DNA from: Acidimicrobiales bacterium
GTDB lineage: Bacteria; Actinomycetota; Acidimicrobiia; Acidimicrobiales; Palsa-688
Assembly (NCBI GenBank): GCA_036378675.1
Contig: DASUWA010000011.1
Coordinates: forward strand, 18,415-82,414
Direction: 5' to 3'
Length of the DNA stretch: 64,000 bases
The notes under the pieces are model-generated. The model was not told the origin of the DNA. It worked only from the letters and a program-made list of their open reading frames with translations, and did no database searches. Of this stretch, positions 8,368 to 16,274 are shown one piece after another. Numbering within the stretch: position 1 is the stretch's first letter; the number at the start of each line of letters is the position of its first letter. The position numbers and the translations under genes were made by a program.

Positions 8368-9168
8368 ATGGCCGTCAATCGCAGGCCCGTAGTTTTCATC
8401 CACGGATTGTGGCTGCACTCAACCAGCTGGACCCCATGGGTCGAGCTCTTCGCTGACTCCGGATACGACCCAATCGCCCCAGGCTGGCCCAACGAACCGG
8501 CAACCGTCGTGGAAGCCCGAAAGCAGCCTGACCTTGTCGCCAATATCGGGATCGACGAGATCACCGACCACATGGCCGGGATCATCGAATCACTCGACGA
8601 ATCACCGATCGTCATAGGCCACTCCTTTGGAGGCCTTATCGCCGAGAAGCTCTTAGGCGAAGATCACGGCGCCGCCGCGGTAGCGATCGACCCTGCCCAG
8701 ATCAAGGGAGTCCTTCCCTTGCCACTGGCCCAACTACGAGCCGGCTTGCCAGCGTTGGGAAACCCCGCGAACCTTCACAAATCGGTGTCTCTCACCGAGA
8801 AGGAGTTCCGATTCGGTTTCGGGAACGCGCTCTCCGAGGAAGAATCGAGTGAGCTGTTCGAGAAATGGACGATCCCGTCCCCGGCGAAGCCGTTGTTCCA
8901 GGCCGCGGTTGCGAACTTCTCGCTGCACTCCCCGGCCAAAGTCAATACCGCTAACGAGGGACGAGGCCCGCTCCTGTTGATCTCCGGGACCGCTGACCAC
9001 ACCGTCCCTGACGTTGTCACGCGATCCACGCTCAAGCAGTACAGAGAATCGGCCGCCGTGACCGAACTTAGGCAGTTCGAAGGGCGGGGCCACTCGCTAA
9101 CCATCGACAGTGGCTGGAAGGACGTCGCCGGGGCGATCCTCGAGTGGCTCAACAGCAAGGGACTCTGA
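8368..9168 (+). CDS. Alpha/beta hydrolase
   Basis: 266-residue alpha/beta-hydrolase-fold enzyme, probably an esterase. Visible elements are the oxyanion loop FIHGLW near residue 11, the nucleophile elbow GHSFGG (Ser near residue 90), an acid in the GTADHTVPD segment, and the catalytic His in GRGHSLT near the C terminus. The ATG at 8368 is preceded by GAAAGG at a normal distance, and upstream in-frame codons read as non-conserved sequence. No signal peptide is present, so the enzyme is cytoplasmic. It is divergent from the LysR regulator and followed 29 nt later by an SDR oxidoreductase, suggesting a two-gene catabolic or detoxification unit. Substrate unknown. Confidence 0.85.
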   Translation: MAVNRRPVVFIHGLWLHSTSWTPWVELFADSGYDPIAPGWPNEPATVVEARKQPDLVANIGIDEITDHMAGIIESLDESPIVIGHSFGGLIAEKLLGEDHGAAAVAIDPAQIKGVLPLPLAQLRAGLPALGNPANLHKSVSLTEKEFRFGFGNALSEEESSELFEKWTIPSPAKPLFQAAVANFSLHSPAKVNTANEGRGPLLLISGTADHTVPDVVTRSTLKQYRESAAVTELRQFEGRGHSLTIDSGWKDVAGAILEWLNSKGL

Positions 9169-9197
9169 GACAGGCGGCTGCCTGAAGGGATATCACA

Positions 9198-9983
9198 GTG
9201 GACATGGGCATGGCCGGAAAACGAGCCCTAGTTACAGGAGCCAGCAAAGGTATCGGCTTAACAGTGGCACGCACTCTTGCCGCCGAGGGGGTTTACGTCG
9301 TCGCCGGATCGCGCGAAACCTCGCCCGAACTCAAGGAACTCGTCGGAAATGGGCAGGCGATAGACATTCAGGTTGACCTGGCCTCGGAGACGGGTCCCGG
9401 CAACCTCGTCGAAGCCGCGCTCGATGCAGGGCCGATCGACATTGTCATTAACAACGCCGGAGCCGTGACGCCCAGGACTGGGGGATCGGGATCAGTGACC
9501 GACGAAGAATGGTTGTACTCGCTCAACCTCACACTCATGGCAGCCGTTCGTGTCTCTCGCGCAGCGGTGCCCCACCTGATCGAAAGGGGCCGTGGGACAA
9601 TCGTAAACACCGCATCGGTGAACGCGTCCCTCCCGGACCCTCTCGTCATCGACTACAGCGCTGCGAAAGCCGCTCTAGTCAACTACTCCAAAGCACTCTC
9701 AAAGGAACTCGGTCCACACGGCATACGTGTCAACACCGTAAGCCCCGGCCCGGTCACGACAGATCTATGGCTAGGTAACGAGGGCGTCGCCGCATCATTG
9801 TCAACTTCCCGAGGGGGGAAGCCCTCGGTCTACGAAGACAACGCCGTCCGCGACACAGCCACCCACAGGTTCACCAGCGCACAGGAAGTAGCCGACCTCA
9901 TCGTGTTCCTGGCAAGCGACCGAAGCGGCAACATCACAGGAGCCGACTACATAATCGACGGAGGCCTGACCCAGAGCCTTTGA
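9198..9983 (+). CDS. SDR-family NAD(P)-dependent oxidoreductase
   Basis: Classical short-chain dehydrogenase/reductase of 261 residues. The cofactor motif TGASKGIG is at about residues 13-20, the structural NNAG at about 90, catalytic Ser in TASVNAS, and YSAAK gives the Tyr and Lys of the active site. The C terminus ends with ITGADYIIDGG, the usual SDR closing segment. GTG 9198 follows GAAGGGA with good spacing. It lies directly behind the hydrolase and converges on a VOC-family gene. Similar enzymes reduce 3-ketoacyl or keto-alcohol substrates; the particular substrate is not evident. Confidence 0.88.
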   Translation: MDMGMAGKRALVTGASKGIGLTVARTLAAEGVYVVAGSRETSPELKELVGNGQAIDIQVDLASETGPGNLVEAALDAGPIDIVINNAGAVTPRTGGSGSVTDEEWLYSLNLTLMAAVRVSRAAVPHLIERGRGTIVNTASVNASLPDPLVIDYSAAKAALVNYSKALSKELGPHGIRVNTVSPGPVTTDLWLGNEGVAASLSTSRGGKPSVYEDNAVRDTATHRFTSAQEVADLIVFLASDRSGNITGADYIIDGGLTQSL

Positions 9984-10018
9984 AGCCTTACCGAGCAACA
10001 CCGTGGTTCCACACTGCC

Positions 10019-10483
10019 TCACATCGAGGCGAAGTCCGGGGTGCCGGTCATGCATTCGATTCTCACGCCGTCAGGATCGGTGAGGTAGATGTTCTCGACG
10101 GAACCGCGATCGATCCCCAGGCCCTTCACGGTGCTGAGCGTTTCCGGCCAGACGTCACCTCCGGCCCGCCGAGCGATCTCGTTTAACTCGTCGATCGTGT
10201 CGACTCTGAAGGCAAGGTGCGTAAGACCGATCGCATTCATCGGCCGGCGAGCACCGTCTCCGATCGTTTGTCCATCTGCCCACCGCAGCAACTCAATGCG
10301 CAGGTCGTCGCGGCGCAGGATTCGCGACGTGAATCTCCCGGACCGTTCCATGGTCGCGACGTATTCATCGTCGAAGTCGACCGTGAAGAGTTCCTGGAAG
10401 CCAAGCACTTCGGTGTAGAAGCGGGTCGACAGGTCGAGATCGCGGACGCAGATGCCGATGTGCGAGAAGCCCTTCAGTCCCAT
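10019..10483 (-). CDS. VOC (glyoxalase/bleomycin resistance) family protein
   Basis: 154-residue vicinal-oxygen-chelate protein with two beta-alpha-beta-beta-beta modules. It starts GLKGFSHIGICVRDLDLSTR, has the metal-site His in that first strand, LTHLAFRV opening the second module, and the closing YLTDPDGVRIECM, whose Glu is a usual metal ligand. ATG 10483 is chosen because AGGAGG lies 9 nt upstream; the in-frame ATG at 10492 abuts that site. The family includes glyoxalase I, methylmalonyl-CoA epimerase and ring-cleavage dioxygenases. The sequence does not decide between these. It is monocistronic and convergent with the SDR gene. Confidence 0.82.
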   Translation of the reverse strand: MGLKGFSHIGICVRDLDLSTRFYTEVLGFQELFTVDFDDEYVATMERSGRFTSRILRRDDLRIELLRWADGQTIGDGARRPMNAIGLTHLAFRVDTIDELNEIARRAGGDVWPETLSTVKGLGIDRGSVENIYLTDPDGVRIECMTGTPDFASM

Positions 10484-10625
10484 CTTCTCCATCCTCCTGT
10501 ACGTCCGGCAGCCACCTTGTTACCAAAGAATCGTGCGACGCCGAGGAGTCAACGTCCCTTCACCCGGCAGCACCAAGAGACGCTATCTGCTAACAGCTCG
10601 GGCTGCTTGAGTCGCGAAAAACATT

Positions 10626-11561
10626 GTGCCTACCGAGTGCTGTCAGTCGCATACTTCCCTGGTGGACCGTTCCCCCGCACAGGAATGGATGGAGAGATAC
10701 GTCAGGCCCGCTCGCTCTGTCGAACTGACTCACGAGCGCCCATGGTCGACTGTGCTGCGAATCCCACTCGCTGAAGGGGTGGCGTGGTTCAAGGAGTGCG
10801 GGAAGCTGCAGGCATTCGAGCCCCGGCTGACCTCTGACCTTTTCTCCAGGTGGCCTGATCGGGTCCCCGAGGTGCTGGCCGTTGACGAAACACGTGGCTG
10901 GCTGCTGCTCGCTGACGCCGGCACTCGGATCGGTGACCTCGGAAATCTGCCCGAGTATTGGCTGAAAATCCTTCCCCTTTACGCCGAACTTCAGCGAGGC
11001 GAGGCGACCCGTATCTCCGATCACCTTGCGCACGGCGTTCCGGACCTTCGGGTCGAGAGCCTGCCCGCCCGGATCGACGAGCTATTGAAACGCGACCTGC
11101 CCTTAAGCAGCCAAGATCGACAAAGACTGCGGGCCTTCTCGCCCCGCTTCGAGCAACTCTGCGGCGAGCTGTCATCGCAGTCGATCCCCGACACGGTCCA
11201 GCATGACGATCTGCACATGAACAACGTGTACGTCAACGGTGACCGCCTACGAGTTCTTGATTGGGGTGACTCGTCGATCTCCCATCCCTTCGCATCACTT
11301 GTGGCGACGTTCCGATTCCTGGAGGAACGGAACGGGATCACGGCTGACGACCCCTGGTACACCCGGATTCGGGACGCCTACCTCGAGCCATGGGGTATAG
11401 GTCTCACCGACGTACTCGATCTGGCTCTACGGGTCGGCACCATCGCCCACGCCATAGCAGCTATCCGCCAGCGAACCGGGTTGCGAGGAGCGGCTAGAGC
11501 GCGCTTCGACCAAGACCTCGCGATCCGACTTAAGCGGGCCGCAACCTCTGCCACCCGGTGA
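10626..11561 (+). CDS. Aminoglycoside phosphotransferase (APH) family kinase
   Basis: 311-residue protein with the APH/choline-kinase fold. The catalytic loop reads QHDDLHMNNVYV, with the Asp base and Asn metal ligand in their usual positions, and the DFG-like metal motif is VLDWGDSS. The N-lobe is less conserved, and VAWFKEC may supply the ATP-binding Lys. Such kinases phosphorylate small hydroxylated metabolites as often as antibiotics, and nothing here points to resistance. The start is a GTG at 10626 with weak upstream signals. The SIMPL-domain gene follows after 9 nt, so the two are probably co-transcribed. Confidence 0.75.
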   Translation: MPTECCQSHTSLVDRSPAQEWMERYVRPARSVELTHERPWSTVLRIPLAEGVAWFKECGKLQAFEPRLTSDLFSRWPDRVPEVLAVDETRGWLLLADAGTRIGDLGNLPEYWLKILPLYAELQRGEATRISDHLAHGVPDLRVESLPARIDELLKRDLPLSSQDRQRLRAFSPRFEQLCGELSSQSIPDTVQHDDLHMNNVYVNGDRLRVLDWGDSSISHPFASLVATFRFLEERNGITADDPWYTRIRDAYLEPWGIGLTDVLDLALRVGTIAHAIAAIRQRTGLRGAARARFDQDLAIRLKRAATSATR

Positions 11562-11570
11562 GACCGACGG

Positions 11571-12257
11571 ATGCCCTCAGCGATGGGGTCGGGGAAGCGC
11601 TATGTTCACGGTGAAGTGGCGCAGAACGACATTCCGCAGAACGTCATCGTGGTTGAAGGCCGTGGCACGGTCGAGATTTCTCCCGACCTAGCGGTTCTTC
11701 ACGTGAATCTGGAGGCGGACGCGGACAGCGCCGGCGAGGCACTGAGCATTGTCTCGGACAGATCAACATCAGTTCTGTCGGCCGTCCGACAGCATGAGAT
11801 CGACGATACGGACATGACCACAACCGGCTTGAATGTGTTCCCTCAGATGGACCATGGTGGCCTGCGTATCCACCATTACAGAGCTTCCTACGGGTTCCGA
11901 ATTCGTATTCGTGACATCAGCCAGGGTCCCGGACTGATCGAGTCGATCAGCTCCGCTGCCGGAGACGCCCTTCGATTGGGTGGCTTCCACCTGACGGCGT
12001 CAGATCCCGAAGCGGCTCGAACAGAGGCCGCTGTACTTGCCGTAGGAGACGCGAGGCAGCGGGCGGCCCGGATCGCCGAAGCGGCCAGCGTCCGCCTCGG
12101 TCGGGTTCTCTCAATCACTGAGGGCCAGGGGTTGGTTTTTTCCCGCCCGAGGGCGATGATGGCTCATGCGGCGCCGATGCCAGGGGGACCGCCTTTAGAA
12201 GCCGGGTCGGAAGCAGTGACCGTACAGGCGACTGTCACATTCGAGATTGCGCAGTAG
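11571..12257 (+). CDS. SIMPL (DUF541) domain-containing protein
   Basis: 228-residue protein with one SIMPL/DUF541 domain. The diagnostic start is VEGRGTVEISPDLAVLHVNL near residues 24-45, followed by the repeated beta-alpha pattern and the segment ARQRAARIAEAASVRLGRVL typical of the family. Most relatives are exported (BP26/Omp28-like), yet no signal peptide is visible here, so this copy may be cytoplasmic or its start may be misplaced. An alternative ATG is at 11583. Function is unknown for the family beyond oligomeric channel-like assemblies in some members. It sits between the kinase gene and an Rrf2 regulator gene 14 nt downstream. Confidence 0.8.
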   Translation: MPSAMGSGKRYVHGEVAQNDIPQNVIVVEGRGTVEISPDLAVLHVNLEADADSAGEALSIVSDRSTSVLSAVRQHEIDDTDMTTTGLNVFPQMDHGGLRIHHYRASYGFRIRIRDISQGPGLIESISSAAGDALRLGGFHLTASDPEAARTEAAVLAVGDARQRAARIAEAASVRLGRVLSITEGQGLVFSRPRAMMAHAAPMPGGPPLEAGSEAVTVQATVTFEIAQ

Positions 12258-12271
12258 GCGAGAATGACAAG

Positions 12272-12736
12272 GTGCACATCCCTGCGAAGGTTGATTACGC
12301 GATGCGCGCCCTCCTCGAGCTCGCGATCCGCGACCAGCCGACCAGCGCGGAGTCGCTGGCCGAAGCCCAGGAGCTCCCGACCAAGTTCTTGTCGGCGATT
12401 CTCAATGACCTCCGCCGGGCGGGACTCATCAGCAGCCGGCGTGGGCTCGACGGCGGCTACAGGCTGGCGAGACCAGCCCGTGAGATCTCTGTCGCGGACG
12501 TTATGCGGGCCATAGACGGGCCTCTGGCTGAGGTGCGCGGGTTGCGCCCAGAGATGACCAAATATGAAGGAGCGGCGACCCACCTCCAGGACGTCTGGAT
12601 CGCCACCCGAGCAAGCCTGCGTACAGTACTCGAGCCGATAACCCTGGACCACATAGCCAAGGGGCACCTTCCGAAACCCGCGGCAAAGTTCCTCTCGGAC
12701 CCCACCGCCTGGCTACCAAGAGCCCGGACGCCATAA
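12272..12736 (+). CDS. Rrf2-family transcriptional regulator lacking cysteines
   Basis: 154-residue Rrf2-type winged-helix regulator. It has the canonical N terminus IPAKVDYAMRALLELA, the recognition segment LPTKFLSAILNDLRRAGLI, and the wing RRGLDGGYRLARPAREISVADV. The cluster-binding Cys residues of IscR, NsrR and RsrR are absent; I see no cysteine in the protein. It therefore cannot bind an Fe-S cluster through Cys and resembles the CymR-like branch that senses other signals or partners. GTG 12272 gives the expected N terminus. The target is unknown; the closely spaced SIMPL and kinase genes upstream, or the convergent pyruvate kinase gene, are candidates. Confidence 0.85.
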   Translation: MHIPAKVDYAMRALLELAIRDQPTSAESLAEAQELPTKFLSAILNDLRRAGLISSRRGLDGGYRLARPAREISVADVMRAIDGPLAEVRGLRPEMTKYEGAATHLQDVWIATRASLRTVLEPITLDHIAKGHLPKPAAKFLSDPTAWLPRARTP

Positions 12737-12764
12737 ATCCTTTGTTGCTCCCCTAGGACACTGG

Positions 12765-14198
12765 TCAGTGAATACGCACCAGTCTCATGGTGTCTGTCGC
12801 CGGTTCCGGCTCGAGAGGAGAACCCGCGAGGACTACCACAACATCTCCCGGCCGGGCGTGTCCCGCCTCAACGACGGCTTGGACCGCGAACCACACGATC
12901 TCATCCGTACTAGAAGCCTCGCCGATAATCAGGGTTCGCACGCCCCACGAGAGACTGAGCTGGCGTGCGGTCCGATTAGACGGAGTGCATGCGACTATCG
13001 GCATCGGCGGACGGAAACGGGAAATCGAGCGCGCCGTCGTTCCAGACCGGGTGCACGCGATGATGCAGGAGGCGCCCTGCTCCACTGCTGCCCGCCAGCC
13101 CGCCGCCGTCGTGGCCGCGGTCAGGCGGGCGACGCTGACCGAGTCACCCGCAATCTGTTGAGGGCTTAGCGAACTAGCCCATCCGAGGCTGTCGAAGTCC
13201 TGTTCGGCACGGCGGGTAATCCTGGCCATGGTGGCGACGACGCCGACTGGGTCAATGCCGATCGCCGTTTCGCCGGAGAGCATAACCGCACTCGTTCCGT
13301 CCAGTACTGCGTTCGCCACGTCGGCAACCTCCGCGCGGGTCGGAACCGGAGCCGAGATCATCGATTCGAGCATCTGGGTGGCTGTGATCACCGGCCGGCC
13401 GTAGCGCACCCCGCTTCGGATGATCATCTTCTGTATGTGGGGTACGTCCTCCAGCGCCATCCGTACGCCGAGATCACCCCTCGCGACCATGACTGCGTCG
13501 GATTCAGCGACAATCTCGTCGAGATTCGCCACCGCCTCTGGCGTCTCGATCTTCGCGATCAGCATCGGACAGCTGGGCCCCGCAGCCTTACGTACCTTGT
13601 CGATGTCGTCGGCGGATCGCACGAAAGAAATCGCGACTGCGTCAACACCTTGAGCGACCACGGCGTCGAGCCGCTCGAGATCCTCGGCCGTCGGTGTCTC
13701 GAGTTCAACGGTTCCAGATGGGACCGTCACTCCAGGGCGCCCTTGCAGCCGCCCACCGTTGCGGACGGCAGCCACCACGCCGTTTGACGTCGCCTGGCCA
13801 ACAGTAAGGACGACTCCCCCATCGCCGAGAGCGACCCGATCCCCGGCTTTCAGTCCTCGCACGACTGCCGGGTGGCAAACACCGATGCGGTTCGAATCGC
13901 TGCCTTGCCCGTCGTCGGTTGTTACCAGAACAACTTCGTGCCCTGACTCGAGCTGAACGCCTCCGGGAGGAAACGCGGCCGCTCGGATCTTGGGGCCCGG
14001 GAGGTCCGGCATGATCCCGATGTCGGGAACCGTCTCACGGATAAGTCGGATCCGGGCCAGCGCGTCGGCGAGCGTGCCGTGAGCGAGAGGTACCCGGGCG
14101 ACGTCCATTCCTTCCGACGCCATCGCCCTCAGCAGGTCAACGGAGTCGGAGGCGGGGCCGACGGTGGCCACGATCTTGGTTCGTCTGGCGTCCTGCAC
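12765..14198 (-). CDS. pyk: Pyruvate kinase
   Basis: Pyruvate kinase, converting phosphoenolpyruvate and ADP to pyruvate and ATP. The 477-residue frame starts at GTG 14198 with AAGGA upstream and begins RRTKIVATVGPAS. Catalytic signatures are intact: MPDLPGPKIR, IAKIETPEAV with the catalytic Lys, MVARGDLGV, and GRPVITATQMLESM. The usual Arg-x-Asn-x-Ser-His segment reads RVPLAHG at residues 35-41, so the Asn and Ser that coordinate K+ are Pro and Ala. The Lys in GPKIR marks the K+-independent class, and the two changes agree. A C-terminal alpha/beta allosteric domain is present. It is convergent with the Rrf2 gene. Confidence 0.93.
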   Translation of the reverse strand: MQDARRTKIVATVGPASDSVDLLRAMASEGMDVARVPLAHGTLADALARIRLIRETVPDIGIMPDLPGPKIRAAAFPPGGVQLESGHEVVLVTTDDGQGSDSNRIGVCHPAVVRGLKAGDRVALGDGGVVLTVGQATSNGVVAAVRNGGRLQGRPGVTVPSGTVELETPTAEDLERLDAVVAQGVDAVAISFVRSADDIDKVRKAAGPSCPMLIAKIETPEAVANLDEIVAESDAVMVARGDLGVRMALEDVPHIQKMIIRSGVRYGRPVITATQMLESMISAPVPTRAEVADVANAVLDGTSAVMLSGETAIGIDPVGVVATMARITRRAEQDFDSLGWASSLSPQQIAGDSVSVARLTAATTAAGWRAAVEQGASCIIACTRSGTTARSISRFRPPMPIVACTPSNRTARQLSLSWGVRTLIIGEASSTDEIVWFAVQAVVEAGHARPGDVVVVLAGSPLEPEPATDTMRLVRIH

Positions 14199-14248
14199 CC
14201 GCCCATCCTTCCTTATGGTCGCCGCGCCCCGAAGCCAACGGAATGACC

Positions 14249-14290
14249 CACCCCGCCCCAGGCCTCGGGGGGACAGGCCCGGGGCGGGTG
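14249..14290. promoter_or_regulatory. GC-rich hairpin in the pyk leader
   Basis: Within the 326-bp gene-free stretch 14199-14524, arms 14249-14265 and 14275-14290 pair over 15 bp with one bulge and one mismatch. The hairpin lies 51-92 nt upstream of the pyk GTG. No T tract follows on either strand, so it is a structured leader rather than an obvious terminator. The rest of the stretch shows only a T7 run near 14501-14507 before the next gene's ribosome site. Confidence 0.4.
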
Positions 14291-14524
14291 TGGCCGTGGA
14301 GAACAAACGGTGACCCACACCGTCCTACCTGACGCTGAAGCGAACGGGAACGCCTGGACTCCAATTTCATCCAGCCGTCACGGGAAGATCATCAGAAGTT
14401 CGACGTTTGCCCGCAGTTAACCACCCGGTTGTCCGCGGCTTACCGGCAATTTGTCCTGATATGTTCTGCTTTCCGGGAACCGAATGAGCACCGGAATCAG
14501 TTTTTTTGCCCGCTGGAGGGACTG

Positions 14525-15745
14525 ATGCTTGAACACCTGGCCGGCCGCGCGCGGATGATCCTCGCGTTGACAGCCGCGACCGTCTTGGCGCTGGTCTTCC
14601 TGCCTACCTTGGGCTCGAGGGCGGGAGCCAGCAACACCGGCGGCCCGATACGCACCGTCTTCCAGATCCTCCTGGAGAACGAATCAGAATCGTCGGCGTT
14701 CCCGGGCACCGGAACCGAGCTCGACAAGCTCGCCCAGCAAGGGGTGTTCTTCACCAACTACTTCTCCACCGGCCACGCCAGCCTCGACAACTACATAGCT
14801 CTGGTGTCGGGCCAAGCGCAGTACACGTCGACGAGCCAGGACTGCCCCTACTACCACGACGGCGGCGGAAGCGTCGACGGCAAGGGCTTCTACCAACCAC
14901 TCACTCCACAGGACGTGGGATGCGTCTATCCGGCGTCAGTGAAGACGCTCGCCGATCAACTCGGCGCGGCGGGGATCTCGTGGCGCGGATACATGCAGGA
15001 CATGGGCAACACCCCCACCCGCGAGACCAACCCTTGTGGCCAACCCGCGATCGGTGGAGTTGCAATCGACCCGACCGTTGGCGGTCTCGACCAAACCCAG
15101 CTGGCTACGTCGACAGACCAGTACGCGGCGCGGCACAACCCGTTCCCTTACTTCCACTCCCTTGTCGACCATTCGCTCTTCGGCTCGACTTCGCCGTGCC
15201 AGCAGAACGTCCTGCCTTTGTCAAGCCTGGCGGCAGACCTCGCCTCCGGACACGTCGGAGCTTTCAACTTCATCACGCCCAACCTCTGCAACGACGGGCA
15301 CGACTCGCCTTGCAGGGGACCCGGTGCCGACGGTAACCCCGGAGCGGGCGGGCTGATCAGCGCCAATGCGTTCCTTTCACAAATCGTTCCGCAGATCGAA
15401 GCCTCGGACGTCTTCAAGAAGGGCGGCATGATCGTGATCACCATCGACGAGGGTTCGGGTAACGCGTCGTGCTGCGGCGAGTCGGGGCAGCCGGGTATCC
15501 AAGGCAGTGGCGGAGGCGGCAAGGTCGGTCTGGTGGCGTTGAGCCCGAGGCTCATTCCCCACACTTCGTCGTGCCAGTACAACCATTACTCCCTGCTTCG
15601 TACCTGGGAGACGGTCTTCGGGCTCACACCTCAGCTAACCGGCATCCCCGGAAGCGACGGTGCGGGGCACCTTGCCCACGCCGGGGACACTGGCGTGAAC
15701 TCGATGCTCGCGGACGTTCTCGCCGGGTCCAACACGTGCCCCTAA
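14525..15745 (+). CDS. Secreted alkaline phosphatase / phosphoesterase family protein
   Basis: 406-residue exported phosphoesterase of the PF04185 family (phospholipase C/acid phosphatase type). ATG 14525 follows GGAGGG by 4 nt. The N terminus is a signal peptide: basic HLAGRARM, a hydrophobic core through about residue 30, and a small-residue cleavage region before SNTGGP. Family features include ILLENES near the start, where Glu-Asn bind metal, TGHASLDNYIALVSGQ, and the C-terminal ITIDEGSGN segment with metal-binding Asp-Glu. Several Cys pairs suit an extracytoplasmic protein. It probably releases phosphate from esters or phospholipids outside the membrane. It stands alone. Confidence 0.85.
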   Translation: MLEHLAGRARMILALTAATVLALVFLPTLGSRAGASNTGGPIRTVFQILLENESESSAFPGTGTELDKLAQQGVFFTNYFSTGHASLDNYIALVSGQAQYTSTSQDCPYYHDGGGSVDGKGFYQPLTPQDVGCVYPASVKTLADQLGAAGISWRGYMQDMGNTPTRETNPCGQPAIGGVAIDPTVGGLDQTQLATSTDQYAARHNPFPYFHSLVDHSLFGSTSPCQQNVLPLSSLAADLASGHVGAFNFITPNLCNDGHDSPCRGPGADGNPGAGGLISANAFLSQIVPQIEASDVFKKGGMIVITIDEGSGNASCCGESGQPGIQGSGGGGKVGLVALSPRLIPHTSSCQYNHYSLLRTWETVFGLTPQLTGIPGSDGAGHLAHAGDTGVNSMLADVLAGSNTCP

Positions 15746-15751
15746 CGACAG

Positions 15752-16108
15752 TTAGTTACGGCTGATCGAAGCAACTCCCGGCAGGTCGGCCTCGACGAGG
15801 TTGGCGACTCGGGCGACGACCGGCTGCATCCCGCGGATACTCGTGTGAACACCCTGAGACGAGAGCCGTCTACACACCTCGGTGAGCACGCACATCGTCC
15901 TCACACACGCGAAAGTGAGCCCGGTCAGGTCGAACACAACCTCGGACACCGCGGTTGAATCGTTGGTCAACGTGTCTGTCATCGCGTTGAGCGCTCGCCA
16001 GCCGCAGATGTCTGCTTCGCCGCTCATGCTCACGTACGCGGTGGGTCCCACTCTCCTGAGCCGCACGTCCAATGCGGCGATCTCGTCTGCCCAGCGCAGT
16101 TCGTTCAT
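15752..16108 (-). CDS. STAS-domain protein without the phosphorylatable serine
   Basis: 118-residue STAS-domain protein like anti-sigma-factor antagonists (SpoIIAA/RsbV). The fold is recognisable from AYVSMSGEADICGW near residue 25 and VVFDLTGLTFACVRTM near residue 58. In true antagonists the latter reads FIDSSG, and the Ser is the phosphorylation switch; here the equivalent positions are Ala-Cys-Val-Arg-Thr. No anti-sigma kinase or sigma gene is adjacent. The protein may act by constitutive binding, sense another modification, or serve as a generic docking domain. It overlaps nothing and is convergent with the phosphoesterase gene 6 nt away. Confidence 0.75.
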   Translation of the reverse strand: MNELRWADEIAALDVRLRRVGPTAYVSMSGEADICGWRALNAMTDTLTNDSTAVSEVVFDLTGLTFACVRTMCVLTEVCRRLSSQGVHTSIRGMQPVVARVANLVEADLPGVASISRN

Positions 16109-16274
16109 CTAAGCCCCCAGGCAACCGGCTTGGAGTGAGGCTGGAAGGTCAACCTCTGCTCGCCGTCTACTTCCCGGCCCCCACTTATAGGCGCGCCGGG
16201 CGGACCCGTCAATGGCTGGGGCCGTTTGGCTACTCATTTCATTTTGTTCGACGAAGAAGTTACCCGTCGGTCAC

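Noticed and set aside
10626..11561. Antibiotic-resistance call for the APH-fold kinase
   Set aside because: The fold is shared by many metabolite kinases, the sequence is far from recognisable resistance enzymes, and there is no mobile-element context.
14495..14510. T7 run as an intrinsic terminator upstream of the phosphoesterase gene
   Set aside because: No stable stem precedes the T run, and it lies immediately before the gene's ribosome-binding site.
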